The position numbers and the translations under genes are program-made. From Gayadomonas joobiniege G7 (lineage in GTDB: Bacteria > Pseudomonadota > Gammaproteobacteria > Enterobacterales > Alteromonadaceae): 64,000 nucleotides of DNA. The stretch lies in the NCBI RefSeq assembly GCF_000300815.1, contig NZ_AMRX01000002.1:1-64000 (forward strand), read 5' to 3'. Shown here one piece after another: positions 36,286 to 46,407 of the stretch (position 1 is the first letter of the stretch; every line of letters starts with the position of its first letter). The notes below the pieces were generated by a model, which was not told the DNA's origin, did no database searches, and saw nothing but the letters and a program-made list of their open reading frames with translations.

Positions 36286-37274
36286 TGACATATCGAATAG
36301 CGATAACCCCAGGTGAACCCGCTGGGATAGGACCAGATTTAATACTGCAGTTGGCGCAGCAAGCTTGGCCTGCGCAGCTGATAGCGGTTGCGTCGACTCA
36401 ATTATTACAACAACGCGCTGAACAGTTAGGCATAGATATTACTTTATTGCCTTATGATGAAAATGAAACCGCTTCACCACAGCAAGCAGGGACTTTGCAT
36501 ATTATAGATGTGCCGCTGCAAGTGCCTGTGGTTTGTGGTCAACTAGATGCACAAAATGGCCATTATGTTGTAGAGACTATGCGTATCGCCTGCGAAAAAA
36601 ATATGACAGGTGAGTTTGCTGCTATTGTTACTGGGCCGGTCAACAAAGGCATAATTAATAAGTCGGGGATCTCTTTTAGTGGACATACCGAATACTTTGC
36701 GCAAGAGTCTAATACGGCAGATGTGGTAATGATGTTAGCAACTGAGGGGTTGCGCGTTGCTTTAATGACTACTCATATACCTTTGGCATATGTGTCTAAA
36801 GCGATTACTTATGACAGAGTTATCAAAGTCACAGAGATTTTACATAGCGAGCTAAAAAACAAGTTTGGCATAAGCAATCCTTGTATTTATGTTTGTGGGT
36901 TAAACCCCCATGCAGGTGAAGATGGTCATTTAGGGACTGAAGAAATGACCACAATCACGCCAGCATTGGATCACTTGCGTACGCAAGGCATGGATATTGT
37001 TGGACCCTTGCCAGCTGATACCTTATTTCAAGAAAAATACCTGAAAAAAGCGGATGCCGTTTTATCTATGTACCACGACCAAGGTTTAACCGTGCTCAAA
37101 TACAAAGGGTTTGGACGGGCAGTAAATATTACCCTAGGTCTTCCTTTTGTGCGTACTTCTGTTGACCATGGCACAGCGCTAGACTTAGCAGGCACAGGCG
37201 AAGCGGACTGTGGCAGCTTTAGAGTGGCATTAAACGAAGCAATAAAATTAGCGGCAGAGCATAATAATGACTGA
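36285..37274 (+). CDS. pdxA: 4-hydroxythreonine-4-phosphate dehydrogenase
   Basis: A 329-residue cytosolic enzyme of pyridoxal phosphate synthesis that oxidises 4-phosphohydroxy-L-threonine. Family marks include [13 protein letters not shown] at the start, the HTEYFA metal-histidine segment, LNPHAGEDG and MYHDQGL. It lies between surA (1-base overlap) and rsmA (8-base overlap), the normal operon order. Confidence 0.97.
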   Translation: MTYRIAITPGEPAGIGPDLILQLAQQAWPAQLIAVASTQLLQQRAEQLGIDITLLPYDENETASPQQAGTLHIIDVPLQVPVVCGQLDAQNGHYVVETMRIACEKNMTGEFAAIVTGPVNKGIINKSGISFSGHTEYFAQESNTADVVMMLATEGLRVALMTTHIPLAYVSKAITYDRVIKVTEILHSELKNKFGISNPCIYVCGLNPHAGEDGHLGTEEMTTITPALDHLRTQGMDIVGPLPADTLFQEKYLKKADAVLSMYHDQGLTVLKYKGFGRAVNITLGLPFVRTSVDHGTALDLAGTGEADCGSFRVALNEAIKLAAEHNND

Positions 37275-38067
37275 TGGTATTCATTTGGGACACAAGGCCC
37301 GCAAGCGCTTTGGACAAAACTTTTTAACCGACGATAATGTAATTGATAATATCGTTCACGCTATCGATCCAGATGATAAGCATATTATGGTTGAAATTGG
37401 GCCTGGACTTGGTGCGCTGACGTTTCCGGTTTTAGAATATTGCTCGCACCTAAATGTGGTGGAGTTAGATAAAGACTTAGTTGCGCGTTTTGAAGAAGAT
37501 GCTTTGTTAGCCAGAAAAATGACCATCTATCAAGCCGACGCAATGAAGTTTGATTTTTCTAGCTTGTTACAAGCAGATCGAAAGCTAAAAGTATTCGGAA
37601 ATTTACCCTACAATATCTCTACCCCTTTGATGTTCCATTTATTTAACTACTGTGATCAGATTGCACAGATGCACTTTATGTTGCAAAAAGAAGTTGTTGA
37701 TCGCATGTGTGCTGAGCCAGGCAGCAAAGCTTTTGGTAAGCTTTCTGTGATGACTCAGTATTATTGCCACAACGAGGTGGTGATAAAAGTACCACCAACA
37801 AGTTTTAACCCCCCACCCAAAGTGGACTCAGCTGTAGTGAGGTTAACGCCAAAAGCCGAGCGTGCTGATATTGAGCCGGCAATCCTTGAGCGAGTGGCTG
37901 CTGCTGCTTTTAATCAGCGCCGTAAAACCATTCGCAATAGCTTAAAAGAGTTAATCTCAGCCGATCAGTTGATCGCATTAGATTTAGACCCAACTGCTCG
38001 AGCGGAAGCTTTGCAGTTGGATGATTTTGTTCGCATTGGTCAATTTATAAGTCGTAATCAATCATGA
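37267..38067 (+). CDS. rsmA: 16S rRNA dimethyladenosine transferase RsmA (KsgA)
   Basis: A 266-residue methyltransferase that dimethylates A1518 and A1519 of 16S rRNA. It shows the KRFGQNFL opening, [11 protein letters not shown] motif I and the catalytic FGNLPYN motif IV. Overlapping starts with pdxA and apaG keep it in the conserved operon. Confidence 0.97.
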   Translation: MTDGIHLGHKARKRFGQNFLTDDNVIDNIVHAIDPDDKHIMVEIGPGLGALTFPVLEYCSHLNVVELDKDLVARFEEDALLARKMTIYQADAMKFDFSSLLQADRKLKVFGNLPYNISTPLMFHLFNYCDQIAQMHFMLQKEVVDRMCAEPGSKAFGKLSVMTQYYCHNEVVIKVPPTSFNPPPKVDSAVVRLTPKAERADIEPAILERVAAAAFNQRRKTIRNSLKELISADQLIALDLDPTARAEALQLDDFVRIGQFISRNQS

Positions 38068-38450
38068 ATGAAGAATTAGCAAAGCAGGTAAATGTCAGTA
38101 CTGAAGTGCATTATATTGACGATCAGTCCGATCCTGAGCAAAATCGTTATGTATTTGCTTATACTATCAGTATTACTAATGAGAGTGAGGTTGCTACCCA
38201 GCTTAAATCTCGCGCTTGGGTGATCACAGACAGCAATGGTAAAGTTAGCGAGATTAGTGGTGAAGGCGTAGTCGGTAAACAGCCAGTGATAGCGCCTGGG
38301 AAAACTTTTGTGTACACAAGTGGCGCAGTGGTGGAAACGCCCGTTGCAACCATGCAAGGAAAGTACAATATGCTTGATACAGAGATAGGTGTGGGCTTTG
38401 AGGTGGATATTCCAGTGTTTCGTCTAGCGCAGCCTAATATTTTAAACTAA
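38064..38450 (+). CDS. apaG: ApaG domain protein
   Basis: A 128-residue ApaG protein with a fibronectin-III-like beta fold; motifs include YTISITNES, RAWVITDSNG and GEGVVGKQPVIAPG. It has been linked to cation homeostasis in Salmonella, but no activity is firmly known. It overlaps rsmA by four bases and apaH by one base. Confidence 0.95.
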   Translation: MNEELAKQVNVSTEVHYIDDQSDPEQNRYVFAYTISITNESEVATQLKSRAWVITDSNGKVSEISGEGVVGKQPVIAPGKTFVYTSGAVVETPVATMQGKYNMLDTEIGVGFEVDIPVFRLAQPNILN

Positions 38451-39262
38451 TGGCACATTATTTTGTTGGCGATATACAGGGCTGTTATGACGAACTGAAT
38501 CGTTTGTTAGAGCAGGTGCGTTTTGATCCAGCAAAAGATATTTTGTGTCCGGTTGGTGATTTAATTGCTCGCGGCCCAGCCTCAGAAAAAGTGGCTGATT
38601 TAATGCTGCAGCTAAAAAGTTCTGTGCTACCTGTGCTGGGTAATCACGATATTCATTTTTTATCGGTTTGCCACGGACTTTTTAAATTAAAAAAGAAAGA
38701 CGGCTTGGCTAAGTTATTTGACTCAGCTTGGCGTGATGAATACACCCGTTGGCTCGTGCAGCAGCCCTTGATCCGTTACTTTCCACAGTTTGATCTTTAT
38801 ATGAGTCACGCGGGTTTACATCCTCAAGTCGCTTATACCCAGCAAATCGAGCTGGCTGAAGAAGCTATGCAGAATTTGCGAGGGAAACAGCAAAAAGAAT
38901 GGCTTAGCCGTATGTACGGGGCTAAAACAGGATCTTATAACGAGCAACTGGGCAGAGCAGAGCGGTTTCGTTTTATTATTAATGTGACAACCCGGATGCG
39001 TTATTTACATGAAGATGGTTCGTTGGAGTTTGCCCATAAAGATGCGCCTGACAATACCCCTAATTTGGTACCCTGGTTTGATTACCCACAAAAGCATAAT
39101 AATAACAGCCGCATAGTGTTTGGTCATTGGGCATCTCTGTTAGGTCATACACAAAGAGACGACAGGCTTGCGTTAGATACAGGCTGCGTTTGGGGCAACA
39201 AATTAACCGCCTATTGCCCCGAGCACAATAGATATTATTTTCAAGCATCGGCCAGCGGCTAA
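38450..39262 (+). CDS. apaH: symmetrical bis(5'-nucleosyl)-tetraphosphatase ApaH
   Basis: A 270-residue phosphoesterase that cleaves Ap4A to two ADP. Metal-binding motifs are GDIQGCYDEL, GDLIARGP, GNHDIHF and, near the end, FGHWA. It is the last gene of the lptD operon and overlaps the convergent mgtE gene by four bases. Confidence 0.97.
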   Translation: MAHYFVGDIQGCYDELNRLLEQVRFDPAKDILCPVGDLIARGPASEKVADLMLQLKSSVLPVLGNHDIHFLSVCHGLFKLKKKDGLAKLFDSAWRDEYTRWLVQQPLIRYFPQFDLYMSHAGLHPQVAYTQQIELAEEAMQNLRGKQQKEWLSRMYGAKTGSYNEQLGRAERFRFIINVTTRMRYLHEDGSLEFAHKDAPDNTPNLVPWFDYPQKHNNNSRIVFGHWASLLGHTQRDDRLALDTGCVWGNKLTAYCPEHNRYYFQASASG

Positions 39263-40617
39263 ATTAATAACCATGAAGCTGTGCCGAGAAATGCAAAAAT
39301 ACCCACGATATCTGTTACAGTTGTTAATATTACACCGCCGGCTAATGCAGGATCTATTTTAAATTTTTTCAAAATAAGTGGCACAGCAACACCTGAAATA
39401 CCTGCGGCTAACATATTCATCAGCATCGCAAACGCGATGACGCATGCTAACAAAACATCCTGTTTCCAAATCCCGACAATGCCGGCAATTAAAATGGCCC
39501 ATATCATGCCATTTAACATCCCAATGGTGATCTCTTTTAACATTAAACTTCGGGTATTACTGCTGGACACATGGCCCAAAGCAATTGCGCGGATCACCAA
39601 TGTTAGCGTTTGGTTTCCGGCAACTCCGCCCATGCTAGGGACTATGGTATTTAATATAGCTAATACTGCTAATTGACTTAAAACATCTTCAAATAAGCCA
39701 CTAACCATAGCGGCAAGCAAGGCCGTGACTAGGTTAACAGCAAGCCAAATAGAACGTTTTTGAGTACTCTGTACAACAGGTGCAAAGGTATCTTCTTCAT
39801 CGTCTAGACCCGCCATACTCATCATTGAATGTTCTGCGTCTTCACGAATAATATCCACCATATCATCGATCGTAATTCGGCCAAGCAGGTGGTTACGTTC
39901 GTTCACAACTGGGGCTGAAACCCAATTATGACGTTCAAACATCTTTGCAGCTTCTGTTTCTGATAAAGTTGCGGGAATGGCTAAAATATCTTGCTCCATT
40001 AAATTTGCAATTTCAGTTTCTGGCTGCGCGGTTAATAAATCACTTAAGGCGACTCGACCAATTAATACATCATCCTTATCAACCACAAATAGGCTATCGG
40101 TATCATTGGGTAATTTAGCGCGCATACGCAGATATCTCAGCACAACTTCTACCGTCACATCTGGCCTGATAGTGACAGTGTCGGTGCTCATAACCGAGCC
40201 GGCGGTAAACTCGTCATAAGCCAACGCCAGCTCTGCGCGATGTCTATCTTGGCTATCTAACGAGTTTAATACTTCTTGGTAGAGGTCATCAGGTAAGCTT
40301 CTCAGTAACTCAGCTAAGTCATCAGTCGCCATGCCTTCGGTTGCTTCAGCAACAGCTTCGGGCATCATTTGGCTCACAATGCTATTACGAACTTCTTCAC
40401 TTAGCTCTTCAAGGATCTCACCATGAAACTCAGAGTCAATGAGTTGCCAAAATGCAGATCGGGTTTTAACCGGTGAAGATTCAAGGATGAAAGCAACATC
40501 ACCGACCGGCATATTGTGGAGGGCATTACGCACGTGCACAAACATACCGCGGTTGAGGGCTGCGGTTAGTTCATGCAAGGTGTTACTGGAAAGAGTTTGC
40601 TCGTAAGCTTCAGACAT
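39259..40617 (-). CDS. mgtE: MgtE magnesium channel
   Basis: A 452-residue magnesium channel: an N-terminal helical MgtE domain (about 1-130), a pair of CBS domains (about 135-255) that sense magnesium, and five transmembrane helices (about 285-452) with the GNQTLTLVIRAIALG and AGISGVAVPLIL segments. It sits 71 bases after ptsO and may be read from the long upstream operon or from its own promoter. Confidence 0.95.
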   Translation of the reverse strand: MSEAYEQTLSSNTLHELTAALNRGMFVHVRNALHNMPVGDVAFILESSPVKTRSAFWQLIDSEFHGEILEELSEEVRNSIVSQMMPEAVAEATEGMATDDLAELLRSLPDDLYQEVLNSLDSQDRHRAELALAYDEFTAGSVMSTDTVTIRPDVTVEVVLRYLRMRAKLPNDTDSLFVVDKDDVLIGRVALSDLLTAQPETEIANLMEQDILAIPATLSETEAAKMFERHNWVSAPVVNERNHLLGRITIDDMVDIIREDAEHSMMSMAGLDDEEDTFAPVVQSTQKRSIWLAVNLVTALLAAMVSGLFEDVLSQLAVLAILNTIVPSMGGVAGNQTLTLVIRAIALGHVSSSNTRSLMLKEITIGMLNGMIWAILIAGIVGIWKQDVLLACVIAFAMLMNMLAAGISGVAVPLILKKFKIDPALAGGVILTTVTDIVGIFAFLGTASWLLI

Positions 40618-40688
40618 ATAACTGCCTTATTCCGTTGTGCAGTGAAATAATTGCAGATTAGTTTAACCAAAGTATTGGTAATTACCAG

Positions 40689-40964
40689 TTAATCTGCCTC
40701 ATTAAATCCCGCTTCTATGAGCTGCTGCACAGCTTGCATGGCCGATTCAGCATCTGTGCCGGTGCAGCGAACCAGAATCTCACTGCCAGTGGCACCTGCC
40801 AGCATTAATAACGCCATCACACTATTTGCATTTGCTTTTTTATCACCACAAATAATTAAAACTTCACTTTGATAAGATTGTGATAATTGCACGAGTTGAG
40901 TGGCTGCTCTGGCGTGTAGTCCCAGTTTATTTTTAATATAAAGTGTTTTTTCAACAGTTCGCAT
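40689..40964 (-). CDS. ptsO: nitrogen PTS phosphocarrier NPr
   Basis: A 91-residue HPr-like phosphocarrier of the nitrogen phosphotransferase chain, passing phosphate from PtsP to PtsN. The phosphorylated histidine is H17 in KLGLHARAA. The start at 40964 lies inside the end of rapZ (14-base overlap). The open frame extends 47 codons upstream inside rapZ, but that part is out-of-frame coding and not NPr-like. Confidence 0.94.
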   Translation of the reverse strand: MRTVEKTLYIKNKLGLHARAATQLVQLSQSYQSEVLIICGDKKANANSVMALLMLAGATGSEILVRCTGTDAESAMQAVQQLIEAGFNEAD

Positions 40965-41832
40965 TTGGTTTGTATTTATCTTCTTCTCGATGGATGGTTG
41001 AGACATCCACATTGTTATAACGCCCGTTAAAGTGCTTACCAAGTTGATCTGCAATATAAACAGATCTGTGTTTTCCACCAGTACATCCGATAGCCACAGT
41101 GACATAGCTGCGGTTATTTTGCTCTAACATGGGCAGCCAGGTTTCAATGCAGTCGGCTACTTTTTCAATAAAGTCGGGTACTTCTTTATGGCCAGATAAA
41201 AATGCCTGTACGTTTGCATCTAATCCTGTATTCGCCCTCAATGATTCATCCCAATGAGGGTTGGGTAAAAAGCGAGCATCAAATACATAATCAGCATCTG
41301 ACGGTAAGCCAAATTTAAAACCAAATGATTGAAAAACTAACCTTAAATGACCTGCTCTTTTATTTAATACTTTTTGGGTAATTATCTTATTTAGGTCATG
41401 AATACTCAGCTCACTGGTATCTATTAATAAATTGCTAATTTCTTTAATCGGTGTGAGCAGCTCTGCTTCTTGACGGATAGCTTCTTCTAAATTTAGGCCT
41501 GCTTGTAGTAACGACAGAGGATGCACACGGCGTGTTTCTGAATATCTTTTCAGAAGCGATTTATCACTTGAGTCCATGTATATTACATTCACATCGTAGG
41601 ACTTTTGTAAGCTAGTTAAAGTGCCTGTTAAATCATGCCGCCAATCTGAAAAGTTTCGGATATCTAGGTTTAATGCAACTCTAGGATACTTATTGTGCAG
41701 GGCCTCTGGTAAAAACTGAAGCAATTGAATTGGTATATTGTCAATGCAGTAAAAACCTGCATCTTCAAGTTGATCCAAGGCGGTTGATTTTCCCGAACCT
41801 GAGCGGCCGGAAATGATAACAAGTTGCAGCAT
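40951..41832 (-). CDS. rapZ: RNase adapter/nucleotide-binding protein RapZ
   Basis: A 293-residue protein with an N-terminal P-loop (SGRSGSGKST, 8-17) and a C-terminal RNA-binding domain with GCTGGKHRSVYIAD. In E. coli RapZ delivers the sRNA GlmZ to RNase E and so controls GlmS and amino-sugar supply. Location between ptsN and ptsO is conserved. Confidence 0.96.
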   Translation of the reverse strand: MLQLVIISGRSGSGKSTALDQLEDAGFYCIDNIPIQLLQFLPEALHNKYPRVALNLDIRNFSDWRHDLTGTLTSLQKSYDVNVIYMDSSDKSLLKRYSETRRVHPLSLLQAGLNLEEAIRQEAELLTPIKEISNLLIDTSELSIHDLNKIITQKVLNKRAGHLRLVFQSFGFKFGLPSDADYVFDARFLPNPHWDESLRANTGLDANVQAFLSGHKEVPDFIEKVADCIETWLPMLEQNNRSYVTVAIGCTGGKHRSVYIADQLGKHFNGRYNNVDVSTIHREEDKYKPNANC

Positions 41833-41835
41833 GGC

Positions 41836-42282
41836 TTATTCCGTGATGGCGTTATATAACTCTTGGTTAGTTTCTGCACATCTTATCTTTTTTATTGTCT
41901 GTTTGTCAGATAATTTTTGCGCAACTGCAGCAAGTGACTTGAGATGGGCATTACACTCGCCATCTGGCACTAAAAGGGCAAAAAAAACATTCACTGGTTG
42001 GTTGTCTATCGCATCAAACTCAATGGGTGACTCTGTCGTAACCAAAACAGCAACAGGTTGACCTGCATTTGGCAAACGGCCATGCGGAAGTGCAATGCCA
42101 TTGCCTATGCCTGTACTGCCGACACGCTCTCGATTTAACAGGGCATCTAAAATTTCTTGCTCGGTTAAATTGCTAACATGTTGAGCAGCGATTTGGCTCA
42201 CGTGTTCGATGAGGCGTTTTTTACTAGAAACCGGCACTGCACACTCAGTGCAGTCCGGTGTAAGAAAAGATTTGATATCCAT
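41836..42282 (-). CDS. ptsN: nitrogen PTS EIIA component
   Basis: A 148-residue EIIA-Ntr protein. The phosphorylated histidine is H67 in GIALPHGRLP. It receives phosphate from NPr and, in relatives, regulates potassium transport and envelope stress rather than moving sugars. It starts at the base overlapping the hpf stop and lies three bases before rapZ. Confidence 0.95.
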   Translation of the reverse strand: MDIKSFLTPDCTECAVPVSSKKRLIEHVSQIAAQHVSNLTEQEILDALLNRERVGSTGIGNGIALPHGRLPNAGQPVAVLVTTESPIEFDAIDNQPVNVFFALLVPDGECNAHLKSLAAVAQKLSDKQTIKKIRCAETNQELYNAITE

Positions 42283-42569
42283 TAATGGCGTTTCATTTTT
42301 TCTTTATGTTTAATAACCTGGCGATCTAGCTTGTCGATTAAAGAATCGATAGCTGCATACATATCGTTGTGTTCAGCGTTGGCAAATACTTCACCACCGT
42401 TTAAATGCAAAGTTGCTTCGGCAATTTGATTGAGCTTCTCAACATTGAGGATGACATACACATTATTTATGTGGTCAAAATGACGCTCAAGCTTTGCAAA
42501 CTTAGTGTCCACATAGTTTTTTAATGAGTCTGTAATATCTACATGTCGACCGGTTAAATTGATTTGCAT
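42282..42569 (-). CDS. hpf: ribosome hibernation promoting factor (short form)
   Basis: A 95-residue short HPF/YfiA-fold protein that binds stationary-phase ribosomes and supports 100S dimers. Features are MQINLTGRHVDIT and the basic C-terminus. The ATG at 42569 has a strong AAGGA site and gives the family length; the frame is open 10 codons further. It follows rpoN with 26 bases between, as in most gammaproteobacteria. Confidence 0.94.
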   Translation of the reverse strand: MQINLTGRHVDITDSLKNYVDTKFAKLERHFDHINNVYVILNVEKLNQIAEATLHLNGGEVFANAEHNDMYAAIDSLIDKLDRQVIKHKEKMKRH

Positions 42570-42595
42570 AGGCTGTTTCCTTCTGGTTAAGACCT

Positions 42596-44074
42596 TCAAA
42601 GAAGGCTTTTACGTTGATTAGATGGCGGAATTGATAGCGACTCGCGGTATTTGGCAATGGTCCTTCGGGCCACCTTAATACCTTGATCGGCTAACAAATC
42701 TGCTATCTTACTGTCACTTAAAGGTTTTGCTGCGTTTTCAGCAGAAATCAATTTTTTAATTAACGCTCGAATTGCGGTTGATGAACACTCACCGCCATTT
42801 TCAGTACTCACATGACTTGAGAAAAAGTATTTCAACTCAAAAATGCCGCGTGGCGTATGCATATACTTTTGTGTCGTCACCCGTGATATGGTCGACTCAT
42901 GCATTTCTACTTCTTCTGCAACGTCATTTAATACTAAAGGTTTCATAGCTTCATCGCCATGCTCAAAAAAACCTTGTTGTTGTTTTACAATACACCTTGC
43001 TACTTTTAACAGAGTTTCATTGCGACTTTCAAGGCTTTTTATAAACCATTTGGCTTCTTGCATGTGACTGCGGATAAATTGACCGTCTGCACTATTGCGC
43101 GCCGTTTTACTCAAAGCAGCATACTCAGAGTTAATTTTAAGTCTAGGAACACTGTCAGGGTTCAGCTCAACAACCCATTCATTTTTATTTTTAAAAACAG
43201 CGACATCCGGCACTATATATTGTGCTTCTTCGGCCACAACGGCATTGCCTGGGCGCGGATTAAGTGAATGAATTAATTTCATCACTTCTTTTAGGTCACT
43301 TTCTTTTAGTCTAGTCTTCCTTGCCAAAGTTCGATAGTCCCGATTGGCTAAAAGATCGATAAAATTTGCGATAATGTGTTTGGTTTCAGCTAGAAAAGGG
43401 GTTTCAGGTACAAATTGATTCAATTGTACTAATAAACATTCTTTTGTATCACGTGATGCAGCGCCAATTGGATCAAACATCTGAATACGTTTTAGAACCG
43501 CTTCAACTTCGTCTAACTCTATTTCTTCGTCACCTAAGCTGGCTAAAATATCTTCAATGGGGATGGTTAAATAACCTGAGTCGTCCACTGCGTCTATGAT
43601 AGCGGTTGCAATACAGCGATCCGTTGGGCTAAAGGGAGTTAAATCCATCTGCCAAGCAAGATGGTCTCTGATCGAGGTAATGGTTTCACCTTGGTAAACT
43701 GAGTCATCATCTGGCATCACACCACCGGCAGCGCTGCTGCTACCTGAACTAAAATGGTCGTCCCAGTTACTGTCAGTTGGCAGGTCCTCGGGAATATCTT
43801 CGCGTGATATTTCGTCTCTGCTATCAGATTGTTTATCTATTTCATTGTCGTTATTAGCTTGTTTTTCTAATTTTTCTTGTTTTGCACTTAATGCATCAAG
43901 CGATTCAAATTCTTCGCTGTTTTCTTCGTTTTCTAACATTGGGTTGGCGTCTAGCGCCTCTTGAATCTCTTGCTGTAAATCCAATGTCGACAACTGCAGC
44001 AAGCGGATAGCCTGTTGCAGTTGTGGGGTCATTGTTAAGTTTTGACCAAATTTTAGTTGAATCGATTGCTTCAT
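42596..44074 (-). CDS. rpoN: RNA polymerase sigma-54 factor RpoN
   Basis: A 492-residue sigma-54. Region I is glutamine/leucine-rich ([21 protein letters not shown]), region II acidic, and region III holds the core-binding and DNA-binding parts, ending with the RpoN box ([10 protein letters not shown]) near residue 477. It directs transcription from -24/-12 promoters with NtrC-type activators. A candidate promoter of this type lies in the same window before the PEP-CTERM gene. It follows lptB by 13 bases. Confidence 0.97.
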   Translation of the reverse strand: MKQSIQLKFGQNLTMTPQLQQAIRLLQLSTLDLQQEIQEALDANPMLENEENSEEFESLDALSAKQEKLEKQANNDNEIDKQSDSRDEISREDIPEDLPTDSNWDDHFSSGSSSAAGGVMPDDDSVYQGETITSIRDHLAWQMDLTPFSPTDRCIATAIIDAVDDSGYLTIPIEDILASLGDEEIELDEVEAVLKRIQMFDPIGAASRDTKECLLVQLNQFVPETPFLAETKHIIANFIDLLANRDYRTLARKTRLKESDLKEVMKLIHSLNPRPGNAVVAEEAQYIVPDVAVFKNKNEWVVELNPDSVPRLKINSEYAALSKTARNSADGQFIRSHMQEAKWFIKSLESRNETLLKVARCIVKQQQGFFEHGDEAMKPLVLNDVAEEVEMHESTISRVTTQKYMHTPRGIFELKYFFSSHVSTENGGECSSTAIRALIKKLISAENAAKPLSDSKIADLLADQGIKVARRTIAKYRESLSIPPSNQRKSLL

Positions 44075-44087
44075 GAATGACTGCTTT

Positions 44088-44813
44088 TTATAACTTAAAT
44101 TGTTCGCCCAAATAGACGCTGCGAACCTGCTGGTTATTTAACACGTCTTTTGGACTACCCGATGCAATAAGTTGTCCTTGACTAACTATATAAGCTTTTT
44201 CACAGACATCCAATGTTTCTCTTACGTTATGATCTGTGATCAGCACCCCTAAACCACGATCTCTTAAATGCGTGATGATCCTTTTTATATCTATTACTGA
44301 GATAGGATCAACGCCGGCAAAGGGTTCATCCAATAAAATAAACTTTGGATCCGCTGCTAATGCGCGGGCAATTTCAACTCGGCGACGTTCACCACCAGAT
44401 AATGCCATTCCCTCACTATCTCTTATATGGGTGATATGAAACTCTTCAAGTAGTTCTTCCATTTTTGCTTGTTTTTCTTTTTTGTTTAGGTCTTTTCGCA
44501 TCTCCAAAATGGAGTACAAATTTTGCGTGACGGTCAACTTGCGAAAGATAGAAGATTCTTGCGGTAAATATCCAACCCCTGCCCGAGCTCTTTCATGCAT
44601 AGGAAAGTAGGTCATATCAACGTCGTTCATCAAGATTTTGCCTGCATCGTTTTCCACGAGGCCAACAATCATATAAAAGGTTGTCGTTTTACCAGCACCA
44701 TTGGGCCCTAATAATCCAACAATGCTGCCGGAATCTACTTGCAAAGATACGTTTTTAACGACTTGGCGCTTTTTATAAGATTTAGCGAGGTTACTTGCGC
44801 TTAACGTAGCCAT
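44088..44813 (-). CDS. lptB: LPS export ABC ATPase LptB
   Basis: A 241-residue cytosolic ATPase that, with LptF and LptG, drives LPS from the inner membrane. Walker [10 protein letters not shown] (36-44), signature [13 protein letters not shown], Walker [14 protein letters not shown]. It overlaps the stop of lptA by one base. Confidence 0.97.
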   Translation of the reverse strand: MATLSASNLAKSYKKRQVVKNVSLQVDSGSIVGLLGPNGAGKTTTFYMIVGLVENDAGKILMNDVDMTYFPMHERARAGVGYLPQESSIFRKLTVTQNLYSILEMRKDLNKKEKQAKMEELLEEFHITHIRDSEGMALSGGERRRVEIARALAADPKFILLDEPFAGVDPISVIDIKRIITHLRDRGLGVLITDHNVRETLDVCEKAYIVSQGQLIASGSPKDVLNNQQVRSVYLGEQFKL

Positions 44814-45334
44814 TATTCTTCCTGTTTACGAGGGGTTAATACGGTTCTAACTTTCTCGCCTGATTTTTGTTTACTAGAGGCAACCAGTTTTTGCTCATTC
44901 AGCTGATATTCAATTTTTTCACCGCTTATGTGACTGCCTGGTTGGCTTAATTTAGCTTGGCCGGTTAGCGTTAATATACGGGCCCCCACTTGGTAATGAA
45001 TAGTTAGCGCTTCTGCGGTTAACTGCTCGCCATTATCTAATGTTTGGCGATAAATGGCTGGGGTGCCAGTTGCAATTAAAACATCTTGGCCTTGTTCTTC
45101 ATTATCGGCTTTAATCACCTCTAACTTAACAGCTTGCATGCTGAGTGAGCCTTGTTGTACTTCTACTTCGCCGCTAAAAGTTAGGGTATTACTTTTAATA
45201 TCCAGCTTTTGCTCATTCGCATCGATGACTATGTTTTGGTTAAAATCGCTTTGTACTGCGTAGCCGGGTAGAATATTCAACAAACACAGGATTAATACAA
45301 GTTTTTTATTCAACACTATATTGCGCCTTAACAT
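44813..45334 (-). CDS. lptA: periplasmic LPS bridge protein LptA
   Basis: A 173-residue periplasmic protein of the OstA/LptA beta-jellyroll fold that forms the bridge between LptC and LptD. An N-terminal signal ends near residue 26 (PGYA). Typical pieces are [20 protein letters not shown] and the [12 protein letters not shown] strand. The ATG lies 29 bases inside lptC; a TTG seven codons later is an alternative. Confidence 0.94.
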   Translation of the reverse strand: MLRRNIVLNKKLVLILCLLNILPGYAVQSDFNQNIVIDANEQKLDIKSNTLTFSGEVEVQQGSLSMQAVKLEVIKADNEEQGQDVLIATGTPAIYRQTLDNGEQLTAEALTIHYQVGARILTLTGQAKLSQPGSHISGEKIEYQLNEQKLVASSKQKSGEKVRTVLTPRKQEE

Positions 45335-45857
45335 TATTTTTTAGTTCAAACTCTTTAGTTTTTAAGTCACCCGTTAGCCCTTGGCCAGTAAAGGTAAGTC
45401 GTTGGGCTGTGCCTTTTACTTCAGACGTCGTGGATATTTTTTGGTTGTTTAAGTCGATCACCAAACGCTTAACATATAGGGTATCAAACCAAGGCGTAGG
45501 GGTTTGCGCAGCGACTTGTACATTACCTTCTAACTCTAATTTATTGTTTTCATAAATCACACTTTCATCTGAACTTATCTGCCAATTGTCTTTTTGCTGT
45601 TGCGAATAGAGAAAATATACTGGCTTTTTAAAATAGGTAAATTTTAGCTCTTGGTAATGCTCTAATGAGGCGGCACTAAGTTGCCTGAGTGGGGTACCTG
45701 ATTCACTATATTCGCGCCGTGTTAGCTTTTCTAGTTTATAATCCGGTTGCACCACTTCTTCTTGTCGGTTTTGTTCCTGTTGCGGTTCACTCCAGCTTCG
45801 CCAAAAATATTGGCTAATTGCAATTATGATGACGACTGAAAGCAGTAACTGCTTCAT
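45306..45857 (-). CDS. lptC: LPS export protein LptC
   Basis: A 183-residue bitopic protein with one N-terminal membrane helix (about 2-20) and a periplasmic jellyroll that passes LPS from LptBFG to LptA. The sequence is divergent, as usual for LptC, but position and fold pattern (LELEGNVQVAA) are clear. Overlaps kdsC by four bases and lptA by 29 bases. Confidence 0.92.
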   Translation of the reverse strand: MKQLLLSVVIIIAISQYFWRSWSEPQQEQNRQEEVVQPDYKLEKLTRREYSESGTPLRQLSAASLEHYQELKFTYFKKPVYFLYSQQQKDNWQISSDESVIYENNKLELEGNVQVAAQTPTPWFDTLYVKRLVIDLNNQKISTTSEVKGTAQRLTFTGQGLTGDLKTKEFELKNNVKAQYSVE

Positions 45858-46405
45858 ACACTCATTCCTTGCGCCTGTAATAGTTGTCCACGGCTTTCTA
45901 ATAATAAATCACAGATTTCACGAACCGCGCCAAAGCCACCACGTGTTTCGGTGGTATATTGACTTATGCGGTTAATGATTGGGTGCGCATCGGCCACGGC
46001 GATGGCAAGTCCAACCTGTTGCATGACCGAATAATCTGGCATGTCATCGCCAATATAAGCAATGTTTTGATCTTCTAGTTGGCAGGCTTGTTTGAGCTCG
46101 TTATAAGCAGACACTTTGTTTTCTTGACCTTGATAGATATGTTGAATGCCTAAACTATGCATTCGTTTTTCTACAATGTTAGATTTTCGCCCGGTGATCA
46201 CTGCTACTTGTATACCCGCGTTAATAATTGCTTTTATACCAAAGCCATCGCGGGTGTGAAAGGCTTTAAGCTCTTCACCTTGATTGCCCAGATAGATACG
46301 ACCATCTGAAAACACACCATCAATATCACAGATCAATAATTTTATATGGCTTAGCTGTTTAAAAAGTTTTTCTTCTATTGGTCCGTAAAGTGTATTTTTT
46401 ATCAT
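45854..46405 (-). CDS. kdsC: KDO-8-phosphate phosphatase KdsC
   Basis: A 183-residue C0-type HAD phosphatase that makes free KDO for the LPS core. The catalytic DxD is D27/D29 in CDIDGVFSDG; later motifs are VITGRKS and YIGDDMPDY. It starts two bases after yrbG. The isomerase gene kdsD, which sits between these two in E. coli, is absent here. Confidence 0.95.
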   Translation of the reverse strand: MIKNTLYGPIEEKLFKQLSHIKLLICDIDGVFSDGRIYLGNQGEELKAFHTRDGFGIKAIINAGIQVAVITGRKSNIVEKRMHSLGIQHIYQGQENKVSAYNELKQACQLEDQNIAYIGDDMPDYSVMQQVGLAIAVADAHPIINRISQYTTETRGGFGAVREICDLLLESRGQLLQAQGMSV

Positions 46406-46407
46406 AG

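Noticed and set aside
40965-41105. Longer NPr protein starting 47 codons upstream
   Set aside because: The extra part lies within rapZ in another frame and is not related to HPr proteins.
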